64,000 bases of DNA from the NCBI RefSeq assembly GCF_003347635.1, contig NZ_QDFY01000003.1:124001-188000 (forward strand). Direction: 5' to 3'. Positions 26,291 to 38,143 of the stretch are shown here, piece by piece. The stretch comes from Sphingosinicella terrae (GTDB lineage Bacteria > Pseudomonadota > Alphaproteobacteria > Sphingomonadales > Sphingomonadaceae). Position 1 is the first letter of the stretch. Each line of letters opens with the position of its first letter. A program made the translations under genes and the position numbers. Below the pieces are notes generated by a model. That model saw only the letters and a program-made list of their open reading frames with translations, was not told where the DNA came from and did no database searches.

Positions 26291-26812
26291 ATGGTACAAG
26301 CATCAGCCATTTTCGACAGTCACGACGAAGCCCAGCGGGCGGTATCCGACCTTCGCAGTCTCGGCGTCAGCGATAGCGAGCTTTCCGTGATCGCCCATCA
26401 TGGCGGTACCACCACGACGTCGTCGGGCGACGGCGAGGTCACCGACGAGCATCATCGCAATGTGTTGAGGGGTATTCTCGGCGGCGGCGCGCTCGGCGCC
26501 GGCCTCGGCGTCGCGGCGCTCGCCATTCCCGGCGTAGGCCCGATCGCCGCGGCAGGTGCGATCGCGGCTGGGGCGCTTCCCGAAGCGGTGGCGATCGGCG
26601 CTGGCATCGGCGCGCTCGGCGGCACGCTCAACGAAGTGCTGACCAAGCATGGCGTCAGCCGCGAGGATGCCGATTATTATGGCGGCCGCCTCAAGGATGG
26701 CGGCGTCGTCGTGACGGTCACCGGCTCTAGCGTTGGCGCCGAGCGCGCAAGCGAGATCCTGTACCGCAACGGCGGCCACAACGCCACGCGAGCCCGCACC
26801 GCCGCCCTCTAG
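26291..26812 (+). CDS. general stress protein-like (YflT/GsiB-type N-terminal domain) with glycine-rich helices
   Basis: 173 residues. The N-terminus (about 1-45, AIFDSHDEAQRAVSDLRSLG, then DSELSVIAHH) fits the YflT/general stress protein 17M-type domain. A Gly/Ala-rich hydrophobic hairpin follows (about 60-115, LRGILGGGALGAGLGVAALA), with a closing ferredoxin-like segment (KDGGVVVTVTGSSVGAERAS). Such proteins are associated with heat or general stress and may contact membranes through the Gly-rich part. The gene sits behind a hairpin that can mask its ribosome binding site. Function in detail unknown. Confidence 0.75.
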   Translation: MVQASAIFDSHDEAQRAVSDLRSLGVSDSELSVIAHHGGTTTTSSGDGEVTDEHHRNVLRGILGGGALGAGLGVAALAIPGVGPIAAAGAIAAGALPEAVAIGAGIGALGGTLNEVLTKHGVSREDADYYGGRLKDGGVVVTVTGSSVGAERASEILYRNGGHNATRARTAAL

Positions 26813-26873
26813 ACCATGATCGTCTCGGGCCGAAGCGGTCCGCGACGTACATCATGGTCGAGACAGGCTCTAG
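26808..26873. repeat. imperfect long inverted repeat overlapping the stress-protein stop codon
   Basis: CTCTAGACCATGAT at the left end and ATCATGGTCGAGACAGGCTCTAG at the right are partly complementary around a GC-rich centre, starting inside the CDS stop codon. Long CTAGA-ATGAT palindromes of this type are dispersed in alphaproteobacterial genomes, so a repeat-family copy is likely. Confidence 0.4.
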
Positions 26874-26880
26874 AAGACCG

Positions 26881-26912
26881 GGCCGGGGCGCCAAGGCCCC
26901 GGCCCCTTCGTT
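26881..26912 (+). terminator. rho-independent terminator-like hairpin
   Basis: GGCCGGGGC (26881-26889) pairs with GCCCCGGCC (26896-26904) over a six-base loop and is followed by CCTTCGTTCT. The stem is strong but the T tract is weak. It probably ends the stress-protein transcript. Confidence 0.6.
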
Positions 26913-26970
26913 CTCCCGGCTTTGAGGCTAGTCTTGCCGGTGGCGGTAGGGTCTCAGATCCTGCGCTCCG

Positions 26971-27003
26971 TCCCGATCAGCGCCGGCGAGGGCACCGGCA
27001 GCA
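26971..27003 (-). pseudogene. fragment matching the 3' end of the methyltransferase gene
   Basis: 33 bases match 27345-27377 (30 of 33 identical), the part of the downstream methyltransferase that encodes LPVPSPALIGM near its C-terminus. There is no reading frame of any length around it. It is a remnant of a paralogous or duplicated gene end. Confidence 0.5.
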
Positions 27004-27025
27004 GCGGCGACCTCGTCCACTTGCA

Positions 27026-27143
27026 CGACCTATCATCGCGGCGCCGAGTCGCTGATGGGCGCCTTCAACTGGCTCGATCTCGCGCCCGACGGCCGCAACG
27101 ACGGCGACGGCACGATGGCCTGGCTGCGCCTCCACGACGAATA
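27026..27143 (+). pseudogene. DUF899 gene C-terminal fragment
   Basis: 118 bases align with 26047-26164, the C-terminal coding part of the DUF899 gene, with 8 differences. The encoded segment YHRGAESLMGAFNWLDLAPD and the rest up to LHDEY keep the family sequence, but the TGA stop has become CGA and nothing upstream codes for the remainder. The changes give sensible substitutions (K to D, E to D, S to A), so it more likely derives from a diverged DUF899 paralogue than from a recent copy. Confidence 0.7.
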
Positions 27144-27170
27144 TCGAGGCGTCGACGCCGCCAATCCCCT

Positions 27171-27332
27171 TCAGAGGATGAAGTCGGCCGGCTGCAGATC
27201 GATCGTTCCCGCGAGACGGATCTCCAGGCTGGCCAAGGCGTCACCATTGACGTCGCCCGAGACCATCGTTGTCCCGCCCGCATATTCGTAGCGGAGTTCT
27301 CCGGCGACCTTATGCGTGGCGTCATCCGGACC
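27171..27332 (-). pseudogene. C-terminal remnant of an RTX / M10-peptidase-C-type secreted protein
   Basis: Reading the minus strand up to the TGA at 27171, about 54 codons encode VAGELRYEYAGGTTMVSGDV, then NGDALASLEIRLAGTIDLQP and the ending ADFIL. GDVNGD...ASLEI.L.G...L...DFIL is the closing module of type I-secreted calcium-binding (serralysin C-terminal) proteins and holds their secretion signal. No start and no upstream RTX repeats exist: an in-frame stop lies at 27351. Only the tail of a former gene remains. Confidence 0.6.
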
Positions 27333-28113
27333 GCTTGCGTCCCATCCCGATCAGTGCCGGCGAAGGAACCGGCAGCAATCCTCCTTGCGCCTCGAGACCC
27401 GCGTGGAGGGCGGCGAGAACGGCCTTGCGCCGGGCGCCGTCGAGTTCCGGCCAAAGCGGGCTGAACTGGAACAGGTTCGGATCGGCAAGCGTCTCTGCGT
27501 CGAAGGGGTAATCGGTCGAGACCTCGCCGATCGAGATGTCGGTCAGGCCCACCGACTCGAGCTCGGCCGCGAACCGGCCAGGATCGCGCAACGCGTTCAT
27601 GCCCTCGATCGGCGCGGGTTGCGGGATTTCCGGAAACAAGGCGGCGCACAGCCTCGCGAGCAACAGGTTGGCCGCCGCCCCGGCAGGCTCCTTCCAAGTC
27701 CCGACGCAACCGAGGCCGCCGGGCCGAAGCACCCGTGCCATCTCGGCGAGGCCGGCGCGCCAGTCCGGGAAGAGCATGATCCCGAACATCGAGAAGGCGG
27801 CGTCGAACGAGGCGTCCGGCAGGTCGAGCGCCTGCCCATCCATGACCGCGGCTTCGACATTGGTAAGGCCGTGCGATCGGACCGCATCCACCATCCCGGG
27901 CGAAAAGTCGGTCGCGAGCACCTGGGCTCCCGCCTTCGCCGCCGCCAGCGCCAGCGCGCCGGTGCCCGCCGCTATGTCGAGGACGCGCGCGCCCGGCTCA
28001 AGCTCGGCCTGTGTCCAGGCCCGCTCGGCGTAGAAGGCGGTGAATCGGTGGGCGAGCTTCTGATAAGCCGCAAATCCGCTCCAGAAGCAGGGGTCGTTGA
28101 GGGAGGCCGCCAT
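27322..28113 (-). CDS. class I SAM-dependent methyltransferase
   Basis: 263 residues from ATG 28113. The SAM-binding motif I is VLDIAAGTGALALAAAKAGA, motif II ATDFSPGMVDAV, and the post-motifs DGQALDLPDASFDAAFSMFG and RVLRPGG are typical of UbiE/Methyltransf_11 enzymes. The substrate is not predictable. An AT-rich promoter-like stretch lies immediately upstream. The last codons overlap the area of decayed gene ends; 33 bases of its 3' end recur at 26971-27003. Confidence 0.9.
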   Translation of the reverse strand: MAASLNDPCFWSGFAAYQKLAHRFTAFYAERAWTQAELEPGARVLDIAAGTGALALAAAKAGAQVLATDFSPGMVDAVRSHGLTNVEAAVMDGQALDLPDASFDAAFSMFGIMLFPDWRAGLAEMARVLRPGGLGCVGTWKEPAGAAANLLLARLCAALFPEIPQPAPIEGMNALRDPGRFAAELESVGLTDISIGEVSTDYPFDAETLADPNLFQFSPLWPELDGARRKAVLAALHAGLEAQGGLLPVPSPALIGMGRKRSG

Positions 28114-28119
28114 AAGCAC

Positions 28120-28148
28120 TAAATGATATATCGTTACATACTTGTCAA
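28120..28148 (-). promoter_or_regulatory. promoter candidate of the methyltransferase gene
   Basis: TTGACA (28148-28143, minus strand) is a perfect -35 match; TATCAT at 28127-28122 follows after 15 bases, or CATTTA at 28125-28120 after 17. The perfect palindrome GATATATC (28125-28132) overlaps. The stretch is far more AT-rich than its surroundings. Confidence 0.45.
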
Positions 28149-28281
28149 GCACGCCGCTTGTCCGAATGTGCCGCAAGCATAGCATCAGGGCAAGCGCTCG
28201 GCGGGAGGAGGCGAGCGCCGCAGCGGCTGGCCGCACCTCGCGCGCGTTAGAATCGATTATTTTATTCGCTGCGGCCGTGGT

Positions 28282-28309
28282 GGCCGGCGCTGGCGAGAGC
28301 CTGCCGGCC
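28282..28309 (-). terminator. hairpin after the GH13 glucosidase gene
   Basis: GGCCGGC (28282-28288) pairs with GCCGGCC (28303-28309), with an inner GGC/GCC stem. It lies 6 bases beyond the stop at 28315 in transcription order. There is no T tract, so its role as a terminator is tentative. Confidence 0.35.
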
Positions 28310-28314
28310 CGCCA

Positions 28315-29910
28315 TTATCCGTCCAGCGCGACGATCAGTCCTTCGGCTGGCCGCAGCGCCACGGTCTGGGCGACCATCGCGCCTTCGCGGTCGAGATGCG
28401 TCGACAGCAGCACCCGCCCGCCCGCGGCATCGGCCGGCAAGGTCAGGGTCTGCGGATTGTGGCCGAAATTGAGGCCGACCAGCAGCCGCCGATCGCCGTG
28501 GCGCCGCTCGTAGGCGAACAGGTCGCCCTCGACATGGGCATGGACATAGGCGCCGCGGTCGAGAGCCGGCTCTGTGCGCCGGAGCTGGATCAGGCGGCGG
28601 TACAGGCACAGGATCGAGCGGTCGTCGGCCTTCAGCCGCTCGACGTTGCGCTCCTGGCAGTCGGCATTGAGCGGCAGCCAGGGCGTGCCGGTGGTGAAGC
28701 CGGCGGCATGGCCGGGCGCCCACGGCATCGGCGTGCGTGCCGGATCGCGGCCGAAGCCCAGGCCCGGCTCGTTCTTTTCCCACGGATCCTGCACCCGGTC
28801 CGCCGGGATCGGCACGTCCTCGAGGCCGACCTCGCTGCCATAATAGAGCGTCGGCGTGCCGCGCAGGGTCAGCAGCAGCATCGCCGCGATCCGCGCTTCG
28901 GCGACGCCGACGCGGGTAGCGATGCGCTTCTGGTCGTGGTTCGAGAGCACCCAGTTGGGCCAGCCGCCGGCGGGCAGCGCCGCCTCATATTCGGCGACGA
29001 TGCGGGCGATCTCCTCGGCCTTCCAGGCCGCGAAGATCAGCTGGAAGTTGAAGGGCAGGTGCGCGCCTTCGAGCTGTTCGCCATAATAAGCGACCAGCCG
29101 TTCGAGCGGCAGGTAGATCTCGCCGATCAACACACGCTCGGGATAGGAATCGAGCACGGCGCGCATCTGCGCGACGACGTCGTGAATGTCGGGGCGGTCG
29201 CAGGAATAATGCTGGAGCAGCCGGTCGATGCTCGGCATGCCCGGGTGCCAGCCCGGATTGGGCGGATTGTCGCGAAACTGCTCGTCCTTCATCAGGTGCC
29301 AGATAACGTCGACCCGGAAGCCGTCGACGCCGCGATCGAGCCAGAAGCGCAGCACGTCGCACATCGCCTCGCGGACCTGCGGGCTGCGCCAGTTGAGGTC
29401 GGGCTGCTCGGGCAGGAAGGCGTGGTAATAATATTGGCCGGTGGCCGCGTCGAAGGTCCAGGCCGGCCCGCCGAAATTGGCGAGCCAGTTGTTCGGAGGC
29501 TCTCCGTCCGGCGCGGGATCGCGCCAGATGTACCAGTCCCGCTTGGGATCGTCTCGGCTGGACCGGCTCTCCTTGAACCAGGGATGCTCGCTCGAGCTGT
29601 GGTTGGGGACGAAGTCGAGGATCAGCTTCATGCCGCGGGCGTGGACGTCGGCGAGCAGCCGGTCGAAATCCTCGAGCGTGCCGAACATCGGATCGATGCC
29701 GCAATAATCGGCGATGTCGTAGCCGAAATCGGCCATGGGCGAGGGATAGAAAGGCGAGATCCAGATCGCGTCGATGCCGAGCCAGGCGAGATAGTCCAGC
29801 CTCTGGCGGATGCCTGTCAGGTCGCCGATGCCGTCCCCGTTGCTGTCCTGGAACGAGCGCGGATAGATTTGATAGACGATCCCATGCTGCCACCATTGGC
29901 TGCCGGCCAT
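28315..29910 (-). CDS. GH13 alpha-glucosidase (oligo-1,6-glucosidase-like)
   Basis: 531 residues, a full single-domain GH13 enzyme of the alpha-glucosidase type: QHGIVYQIYPRSFQDSNGDG at the N-terminus, FVPNHSSSEHPWF, the nucleophile Asp near 201 (DGFRVDVIWHLMKDEQF), the acid/base Glu near 263 (IGEIYLP) and the third carboxylate near 325 (SNHDQKR). It has no signal peptide, so it works in the cytoplasm on maltose, isomaltose or short oligosaccharides from glucan turnover. It is transcribed divergently from treZ with a 145-base gap and belongs functionally to that island. Exact linkage preference is uncertain. Confidence 0.9.
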   Translation of the reverse strand: MAGSQWWQHGIVYQIYPRSFQDSNGDGIGDLTGIRQRLDYLAWLGIDAIWISPFYPSPMADFGYDIADYCGIDPMFGTLEDFDRLLADVHARGMKLILDFVPNHSSSEHPWFKESRSSRDDPKRDWYIWRDPAPDGEPPNNWLANFGGPAWTFDAATGQYYYHAFLPEQPDLNWRSPQVREAMCDVLRFWLDRGVDGFRVDVIWHLMKDEQFRDNPPNPGWHPGMPSIDRLLQHYSCDRPDIHDVVAQMRAVLDSYPERVLIGEIYLPLERLVAYYGEQLEGAHLPFNFQLIFAAWKAEEIARIVAEYEAALPAGGWPNWVLSNHDQKRIATRVGVAEARIAAMLLLTLRGTPTLYYGSEVGLEDVPIPADRVQDPWEKNEPGLGFGRDPARTPMPWAPGHAAGFTTGTPWLPLNADCQERNVERLKADDRSILCLYRRLIQLRRTEPALDRGAYVHAHVEGDLFAYERRHGDRRLLVGLNFGHNPQTLTLPADAAGGRVLLSTHLDREGAMVAQTVALRPAEGLIVALDG

Positions 29911-30055
29911 GTCGGTTGCCCTTCCGCTTCCTGCACCTTTCAGCGGGAAAGGCGCTTCGATTCCGACCCGCTAACGCATGTTGGCGGCGACGGCTCCCGC
30001 CGGAACCGCCTCGCCTTCGGGCGGTTTCGCCACCGCATCAGCGGAGGAGAAGGAC
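29911..30055. promoter_or_regulatory. divergent control region between the glucosidase and treZ
   Basis: This 145-base gap should hold both promoters. Visible elements are an inverted repeat CCTTTC-N5-GAAAGG (29936-29952) and a hairpin AACCGCC/GGCGGTT (30004-30010 with 30020-30026) just before treZ. I see no convincing -35/-10 pair. Confidence 0.4.
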
Positions 30056-31939
30056 ATGCCGGCAGCCGAAGCGCCGCCCACCCGGCGGCTGCCGATCGGG
30101 GCGGAGATTTTCGGCGAGCGCACCCATTTGCGGGTCTGGGCGCCGGCCCGCAAGCGCGTCGAGGCGGTGATCGAAGGCGGCGGCGCCCACGCGCTCGAAC
30201 CGGATGGTGAGGGTTATTTCGCCGGATGGATTCCGGGCGGCGCCGGCACCCTCTACCGCTTCCGTCTGGACGAGGACGGGCCGTTCCCCGATCCCGCCTC
30301 GCGCTTTCAACCGCAGGGACCGCACGGCCCCTCCGAGGTGGTTGATCCCGCCCGTTTCGGCTGGAGCGACTCCGCCTGGAGCGGCGTCGCTCTCGACGAC
30401 GCCGTCATCTACGAGATGCATATCGGCACCTTCACCCGCGAGGGAAGCTGGGCGGCGGCGATCGGCAAGCTTCCCTATTTGGCCGAGCTTGGCGTCACCG
30501 TGCTCGAGGTCATGCCCGTGGCCGAGTTCGCCGGCCGCTTCGGCTGGGGCTATGATGGCGTCGACCTCTTCGCCCCGACCCGGCTCTACGGCAATCCCGA
30601 CGACATGCGCCGCTTCGTCGACGCCGCCCATGGCCTCGGCCTCGCCGTCATCCTCGACGTCGTCTACAATCATATCGGCCCGAGCGGGAACTACCTGCCC
30701 CAATTCTCGAAGACCTGGTTCACCGACAAGCATCACACCGACTGGGGCGACGCGCTCAACTTCGACGACGAAGGCAATGGAGGCGTCCGGGAATATTTCA
30801 CGACCAACGCGCACTACTGGATCGAGGAATATCATCTCGATGGCCTGCGCCTCGATGCGACGCCGGAGATCAGGGACGACAGCGAAGAGCATGTGCTGGT
30901 CGGGATCGGCCGGGCGGTGCGAGAGGCCGGCGCCGGACGCACCACGCTGGTCATCGCCGAAAACGAGCGCCAGGAGGCGCGCATCGTGCGCCCCCGCGAG
31001 CGTGGCGGTTATGGCCTCGACGCGATCTGGAACGACGATTTCCACCACAGCGCCCTCGTCGCGGCGACCGGTCATAACGAGGCTTATTACCGCGACCATG
31101 TCGGCAGCCCCCAGGAGCTGCTCTCGGCGGCGAAATGGGGCTTCCTCTTCCAAGGCCAATATTATGCCTGGCAGCGGGCGCGCCGGGGCCATGCGGCGCT
31201 CGACCTGCCGCCGAGCGCGATCGTCAATTTCCTCCAGAATCACGACCAGATCGCCAACACGCCGCTGTCGCTGCGCGGCCATGAGCTGACCAGCCCGGGC
31301 CGCTGGCGGGCGCTCACCGCCATGCTGCTGCTGATGCCGGGCACGCCTTTGCTGTTCCAGGGGCAGGAATTCCTTGCCTCCGCGCCCTTCCTCTATTTCG
31401 CCGACCACGAGCCCGAGCTCGCCGCTCTGGTCGAGAAGGGCAGGGGCGAGTTCATGCGCCAATTCCCGTCGCTGGCCGAGGTCGATCTGCCGGCGCCGCA
31501 CGACCGGGCCACCTTCGAGCGCTGCCGGCTCGACCATGGCGAGCGCGAGCGCGGCGCCCATGCCAAGGGCCTCCGGATGCACCGCGACCTGCTCAGGATC
31601 AGGCGAGAGGACAAGGTGCTGCGCATCCGCGAGCGGCGGCAGCTCGACGGCGCCGTGATCGGCGCGGAGGCGCTGCTTCTGCGTTGGTTCGGCGAGCGGG
31701 GCGACGATCGCCTGCTGCTCGTCAATCTCGGCCGCGACTACGATCTGCCGACCGTCGCCGAGCCGCTGCTCGCTCCACCGGAGGATCGGGACTGGAGCCT
31801 GGTCTGGTCGAGCGAGAATCCCGCTTATGGCGGCCGCGGCACGGTCCGGCCCCAGTCGGAGGATGGCAGCTGGCACATTGCCGGCCATTCCGCGCTGCTT
31901 CTGCGTGCCGACGGAACGGCATCGGGCAGGCGGAGTTAG
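30056..31939 (+). CDS. treZ: malto-oligosyltrehalose trehalohydrolase
   Basis: 627 residues, GH13_10. It hydrolyses the maltooligosyl-trehalose made by TreY to free trehalose. An N-terminal CBM48-like domain (about 10-95, FGERTHLRVWAPARKRVEAV) precedes the barrel: GYDGVDLFAPTRLYG, VILDVVYNHIGPSGNYLPQF, nucleophile Asp near 266 (LDGLRLDATPEIRDDS), acid/base Glu near 301 (VIAENERQ) and Asp near 396 (QNHDQIANT). ATG 30056 follows the strong site GGAGGAGAAGGA; the frame continues upstream without homology. It is the first gene of the seven-gene glucan operon, with treY last. Confidence 0.95.
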   Translation: MPAAEAPPTRRLPIGAEIFGERTHLRVWAPARKRVEAVIEGGGAHALEPDGEGYFAGWIPGGAGTLYRFRLDEDGPFPDPASRFQPQGPHGPSEVVDPARFGWSDSAWSGVALDDAVIYEMHIGTFTREGSWAAAIGKLPYLAELGVTVLEVMPVAEFAGRFGWGYDGVDLFAPTRLYGNPDDMRRFVDAAHGLGLAVILDVVYNHIGPSGNYLPQFSKTWFTDKHHTDWGDALNFDDEGNGGVREYFTTNAHYWIEEYHLDGLRLDATPEIRDDSEEHVLVGIGRAVREAGAGRTTLVIAENERQEARIVRPRERGGYGLDAIWNDDFHHSALVAATGHNEAYYRDHVGSPQELLSAAKWGFLFQGQYYAWQRARRGHAALDLPPSAIVNFLQNHDQIANTPLSLRGHELTSPGRWRALTAMLLLMPGTPLLFQGQEFLASAPFLYFADHEPELAALVEKGRGEFMRQFPSLAEVDLPAPHDRATFERCRLDHGERERGAHAKGLRMHRDLLRIRREDKVLRIRERRQLDGAVIGAEALLLRWFGERGDDRLLLVNLGRDYDLPTVAEPLLAPPEDRDWSLVWSSENPAYGGRGTVRPQSEDGSWHIAGHSALLLRADGTASGRRS

Positions 31940-31985
31940 AGGCTGGGAATCGTCCATTAACCACCACGCCCGAGGGGAGGCCACC

Positions 31986-34900
31986 ATCTCGCTGCGGCTC
32001 CTGTCGCTCTCCGATCCGTCCCGACTCGAACCCGGCGCCACCGTGCCGTCGGGCTTCGACGCGCTGCTGCTCGCCGAAGCTCCGCAAGTGCGCCTGCCGC
32101 TGCCCTGGCTGCTCGACATCGAGATCGACCGGTTCGAGCTCGACGATTCGCTGGTCGCCGCCCATCCCGAGGCGTTCATACTGCGCCGGGAGTGGCGGGG
32201 CGACGGGCCGGTCGATCCGCGAAGCCCGGGACCCGCCGCAGGCGAGGCGCGGGCGCGGCTGCACTCGGACGAGGCGGCGAAGCTGGTGCGCGGCTCGATC
32301 GTCGAGCGGCTCCAGGCTTTTCTCGACGCCGGCGCGTCGGGCTTTCGTCTTCATCGTCCGGACTGCGCCGATCCCGATTGGCTGGAAGGTCTGCTCGGCG
32401 AGCTGCGCGGCCGCCGTGCCGATCTGATCCTGGTCGCGCAAAGCGTCGGCGTGGAGCGCGAGGCGGCGCTGCGGTTGCGCGGTTTCGACGCCCTGGTCTC
32501 TTCCTTCAGCTTCTGGGACCGGCGCTCGCACTGGCTGGCGGAGGAATATGAGAGCTTGCGCCGGGTGGCGCCGCTCGTCGCCGAAGTGACCGGGGAGGCG
32601 GCGCGGCGCGCCGGCACGGCCGCAGAGGCGGAGCGGCTGCTGCGGCTCGCCGCGATCGCCGGGCACGGCATGATCGTCCCCGCCGAGCTTGCGGCGAGGG
32701 CTCCGGACGCGACCCGAGCCGCGCTCGAGCTCGCCGAGGTGGCGCGCCGCTTCCCGGGCGAGATGCGGCTCTTCCCCGCGGGCAATCGGGCCACCGCCAT
32801 CGTCCGCGGCGACTCACCCGACATGCGCGACGCGGACGAGGCGATGCTGGTGCTGGTCAATCGCAGCCTCGCCCAGGCGACCTTGCCGCATGAAAGCGAG
32901 ATTCTCGCCGCCTCCGGCGCCGAGTTCCAGCCGTTCCGGCGCCGCCGCAGCAGCCTGCCCGCCTTCGCGCCGCTCGGCGAGGCGGAGGTGCGCGCCTTGT
33001 TCGCTAAGCGGGCGAAGCCGATCTGCGTCGGCCGCCTCAGCAAGCCGGCCGGCGCCCGCGAGGCGGCGCAGCGGCCGCGCCTGGTGATCGAGCGGATCAG
33101 CCCCGACGTCGACGAGGGTCGGTTCCCGGTCAAGCGCACGGTCGGCGACGTCGTCGAGGTCGAGGCGGTCTTCTTCGGCGACGGGCACGAGCAGCTCGCC
33201 GCCGAGCTCCGCTGGCGTGCGGCCGACGAGAAGGCGTGGCGCTCGGCGCGGATGGAGGAGAAGGGCAACGATCGCTGGACGGCGGCCTTCCCGCTCGAGC
33301 GGCTGGGCCGATACGAGTATCAGGTCGAAGGCTGGCTCGACGTCTTCGGGACCTTTCGGCGCGACTTCATCAAGAAGCGCGACGCCGGCGTCGCCTTGCC
33401 GGTCGAGTTTCTCGAAGGCCGGCGCCTGGTCGAGGCGGCGCTCCCGCACGAGCCGCGGCTGCAGGCCTTCCTCGCGGCGCTCGACGAAGCCGAGGACGAG
33501 GATTCCGCCGCCGCCATCCTGCTCGATCCCGAACTCCAGCTCCTCATCGACGAGAAGGACGTGCGCCGCTTCGCCATCGCCTGCACGCCGCGCCGGGTCG
33601 AGGCGGAGCGCCTCGCCGCGCGCTTCTCGAGCTGGTACGAGCTCTTCCCGCGCTCGCAGTCGGATCGGCCGGATCGCCACGGCACCTTCGACGACGTCGT
33701 CGCCCGCCTGCCGCAGATCCGCGAGATGGGCTTCGATACCCTCTATTTCCCGCCTATCCATCCGATCGGCCGCAAGCATCGCAAGGGCCGCAACAACAGC
33801 CTCGATCCGGGTCCGGACGACCCCGGCAGCCCCTATGCGATCGGCGGCGAGGAAGGCGGCCACGACGCCGTCCACCCCGAGCTCGGCACGCTCGACGATT
33901 TCCGGCGGCTGGTCGCCGAAGCGCGCGTACACGGCCTCGAGATCGCGCTCGACTTCGCCATCCAATGCTCACCCGACCATCCCTGGCTCAGGGAGCATCC
34001 CGGCTGGTTCGACTGGCGGCCGGACGGCACGATCAAATATGCCGAGAACCCGCCGAAGAAATATCAGGACATCGTCAACGTCGACTTCTGGAAGGCGGAG
34101 TCGATCCCCGATCTGTGGCTCGCCCTTCGCGACGTCGTGCTGTTCTGGATCGGCGAGGGGGTGAAGACCTTCCGGGTCGACAATCCCCACACCAAGGCCT
34201 TTCCCTTCTGGGAATGGATGATCGGCGAGGTGCGCGGGCTCCACCCGGACGTCATCTTCCTCTCCGAGGCATTTACCCGGCCGGCGATCATGTACCGGCT
34301 GGCCAAGATCGGATTCTCGCAGAGCTATACCTACTTCACCTGGCGCAACGGCAAGCAGGAGCTCGCCGACTATCTGACGGAGCTGACGACGACCGAGGTG
34401 GCGGACTTCTTCCGCCCGCATTTCTTCGTCAACACGCCCGACATCAATCCGATTTTTCTCCACACCTCCGGCCGCGCGGGCTTCCGCATCCGCGCCTGCC
34501 TGGCGGCGACCCTCTCCGGCCTGTTCGGCGTCTATTCGGGCTTCGAGCTGTGCGAGTCCGAGCCGGTGCCGGGCAAGGAGGAATATTGGGAGAGCGAGAA
34601 ATACGAGATCAAGCCGCGCGACTGGCAGGCGCCCGGCAACATCATCGCCGACATCACCCTCTTGAACCGGCTGAGGCGCGCTTATCCGGCGCTGCAGACG
34701 CACCTCAACGTCAGCTTCTTCAACGCATGGAACGACAACATCCTCTATTACGGCAAGCGCGCGCCGGACGGGTCGGAGATGATCCTGGTCGCGGTGAGCC
34801 TCGACCCGCACAACGCCCAGGAATGCGACTTCGAGCTCCCGCTCTGGGAGTTCGGCCTCGCCGACCATGACGGCCTCGACGTCGAGGACCTGGTGCGCGG

Positions 34901-34996
34901 CGGCCGCTTCCAATGGAACGGCAAGATCCAGCACCTGCGCCTCGATCCCGACCAGCCTTACGCGATCTGGCGCGTCGCGCCTCCGGGGAGCGCCGC

Positions 34997-35000
<4 letters not shown>
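31986..35000 (+). CDS. glgE: alpha-1,4-glucan:maltose-1-phosphate maltosyltransferase with N-terminal extension
   Basis: About 1,004 residues. The C-terminal ~670 are GlgE (GH13_3): an N domain (about 360-460, VIERISPDVDEGRFPVKRTV), the barrel with YFPPIHPIGRKHRKGRNNSL, nucleophile Asp near 731 (FRVDNPHTK) and Glu near 760 (FLSEAFTRP). It extends glucan chains by maltose from maltose-1-phosphate. The first ~340 residues form an extra domain, reminiscent of a degenerate amylase barrel, not found in the actinobacterial enzyme. The start is unclear: the best ribosome binding site (GAGGGGAGG, 31972-31980) precedes ATC 31986 and CTG 31992; the nearest canonical start is GTG 31905 inside treZ. The stop overlaps treS as ATGA. 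Confidence 0.93.
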
Positions 35001-38139
<3,139 letters not shown>

Positions 38140-38143
<4 letters not shown>

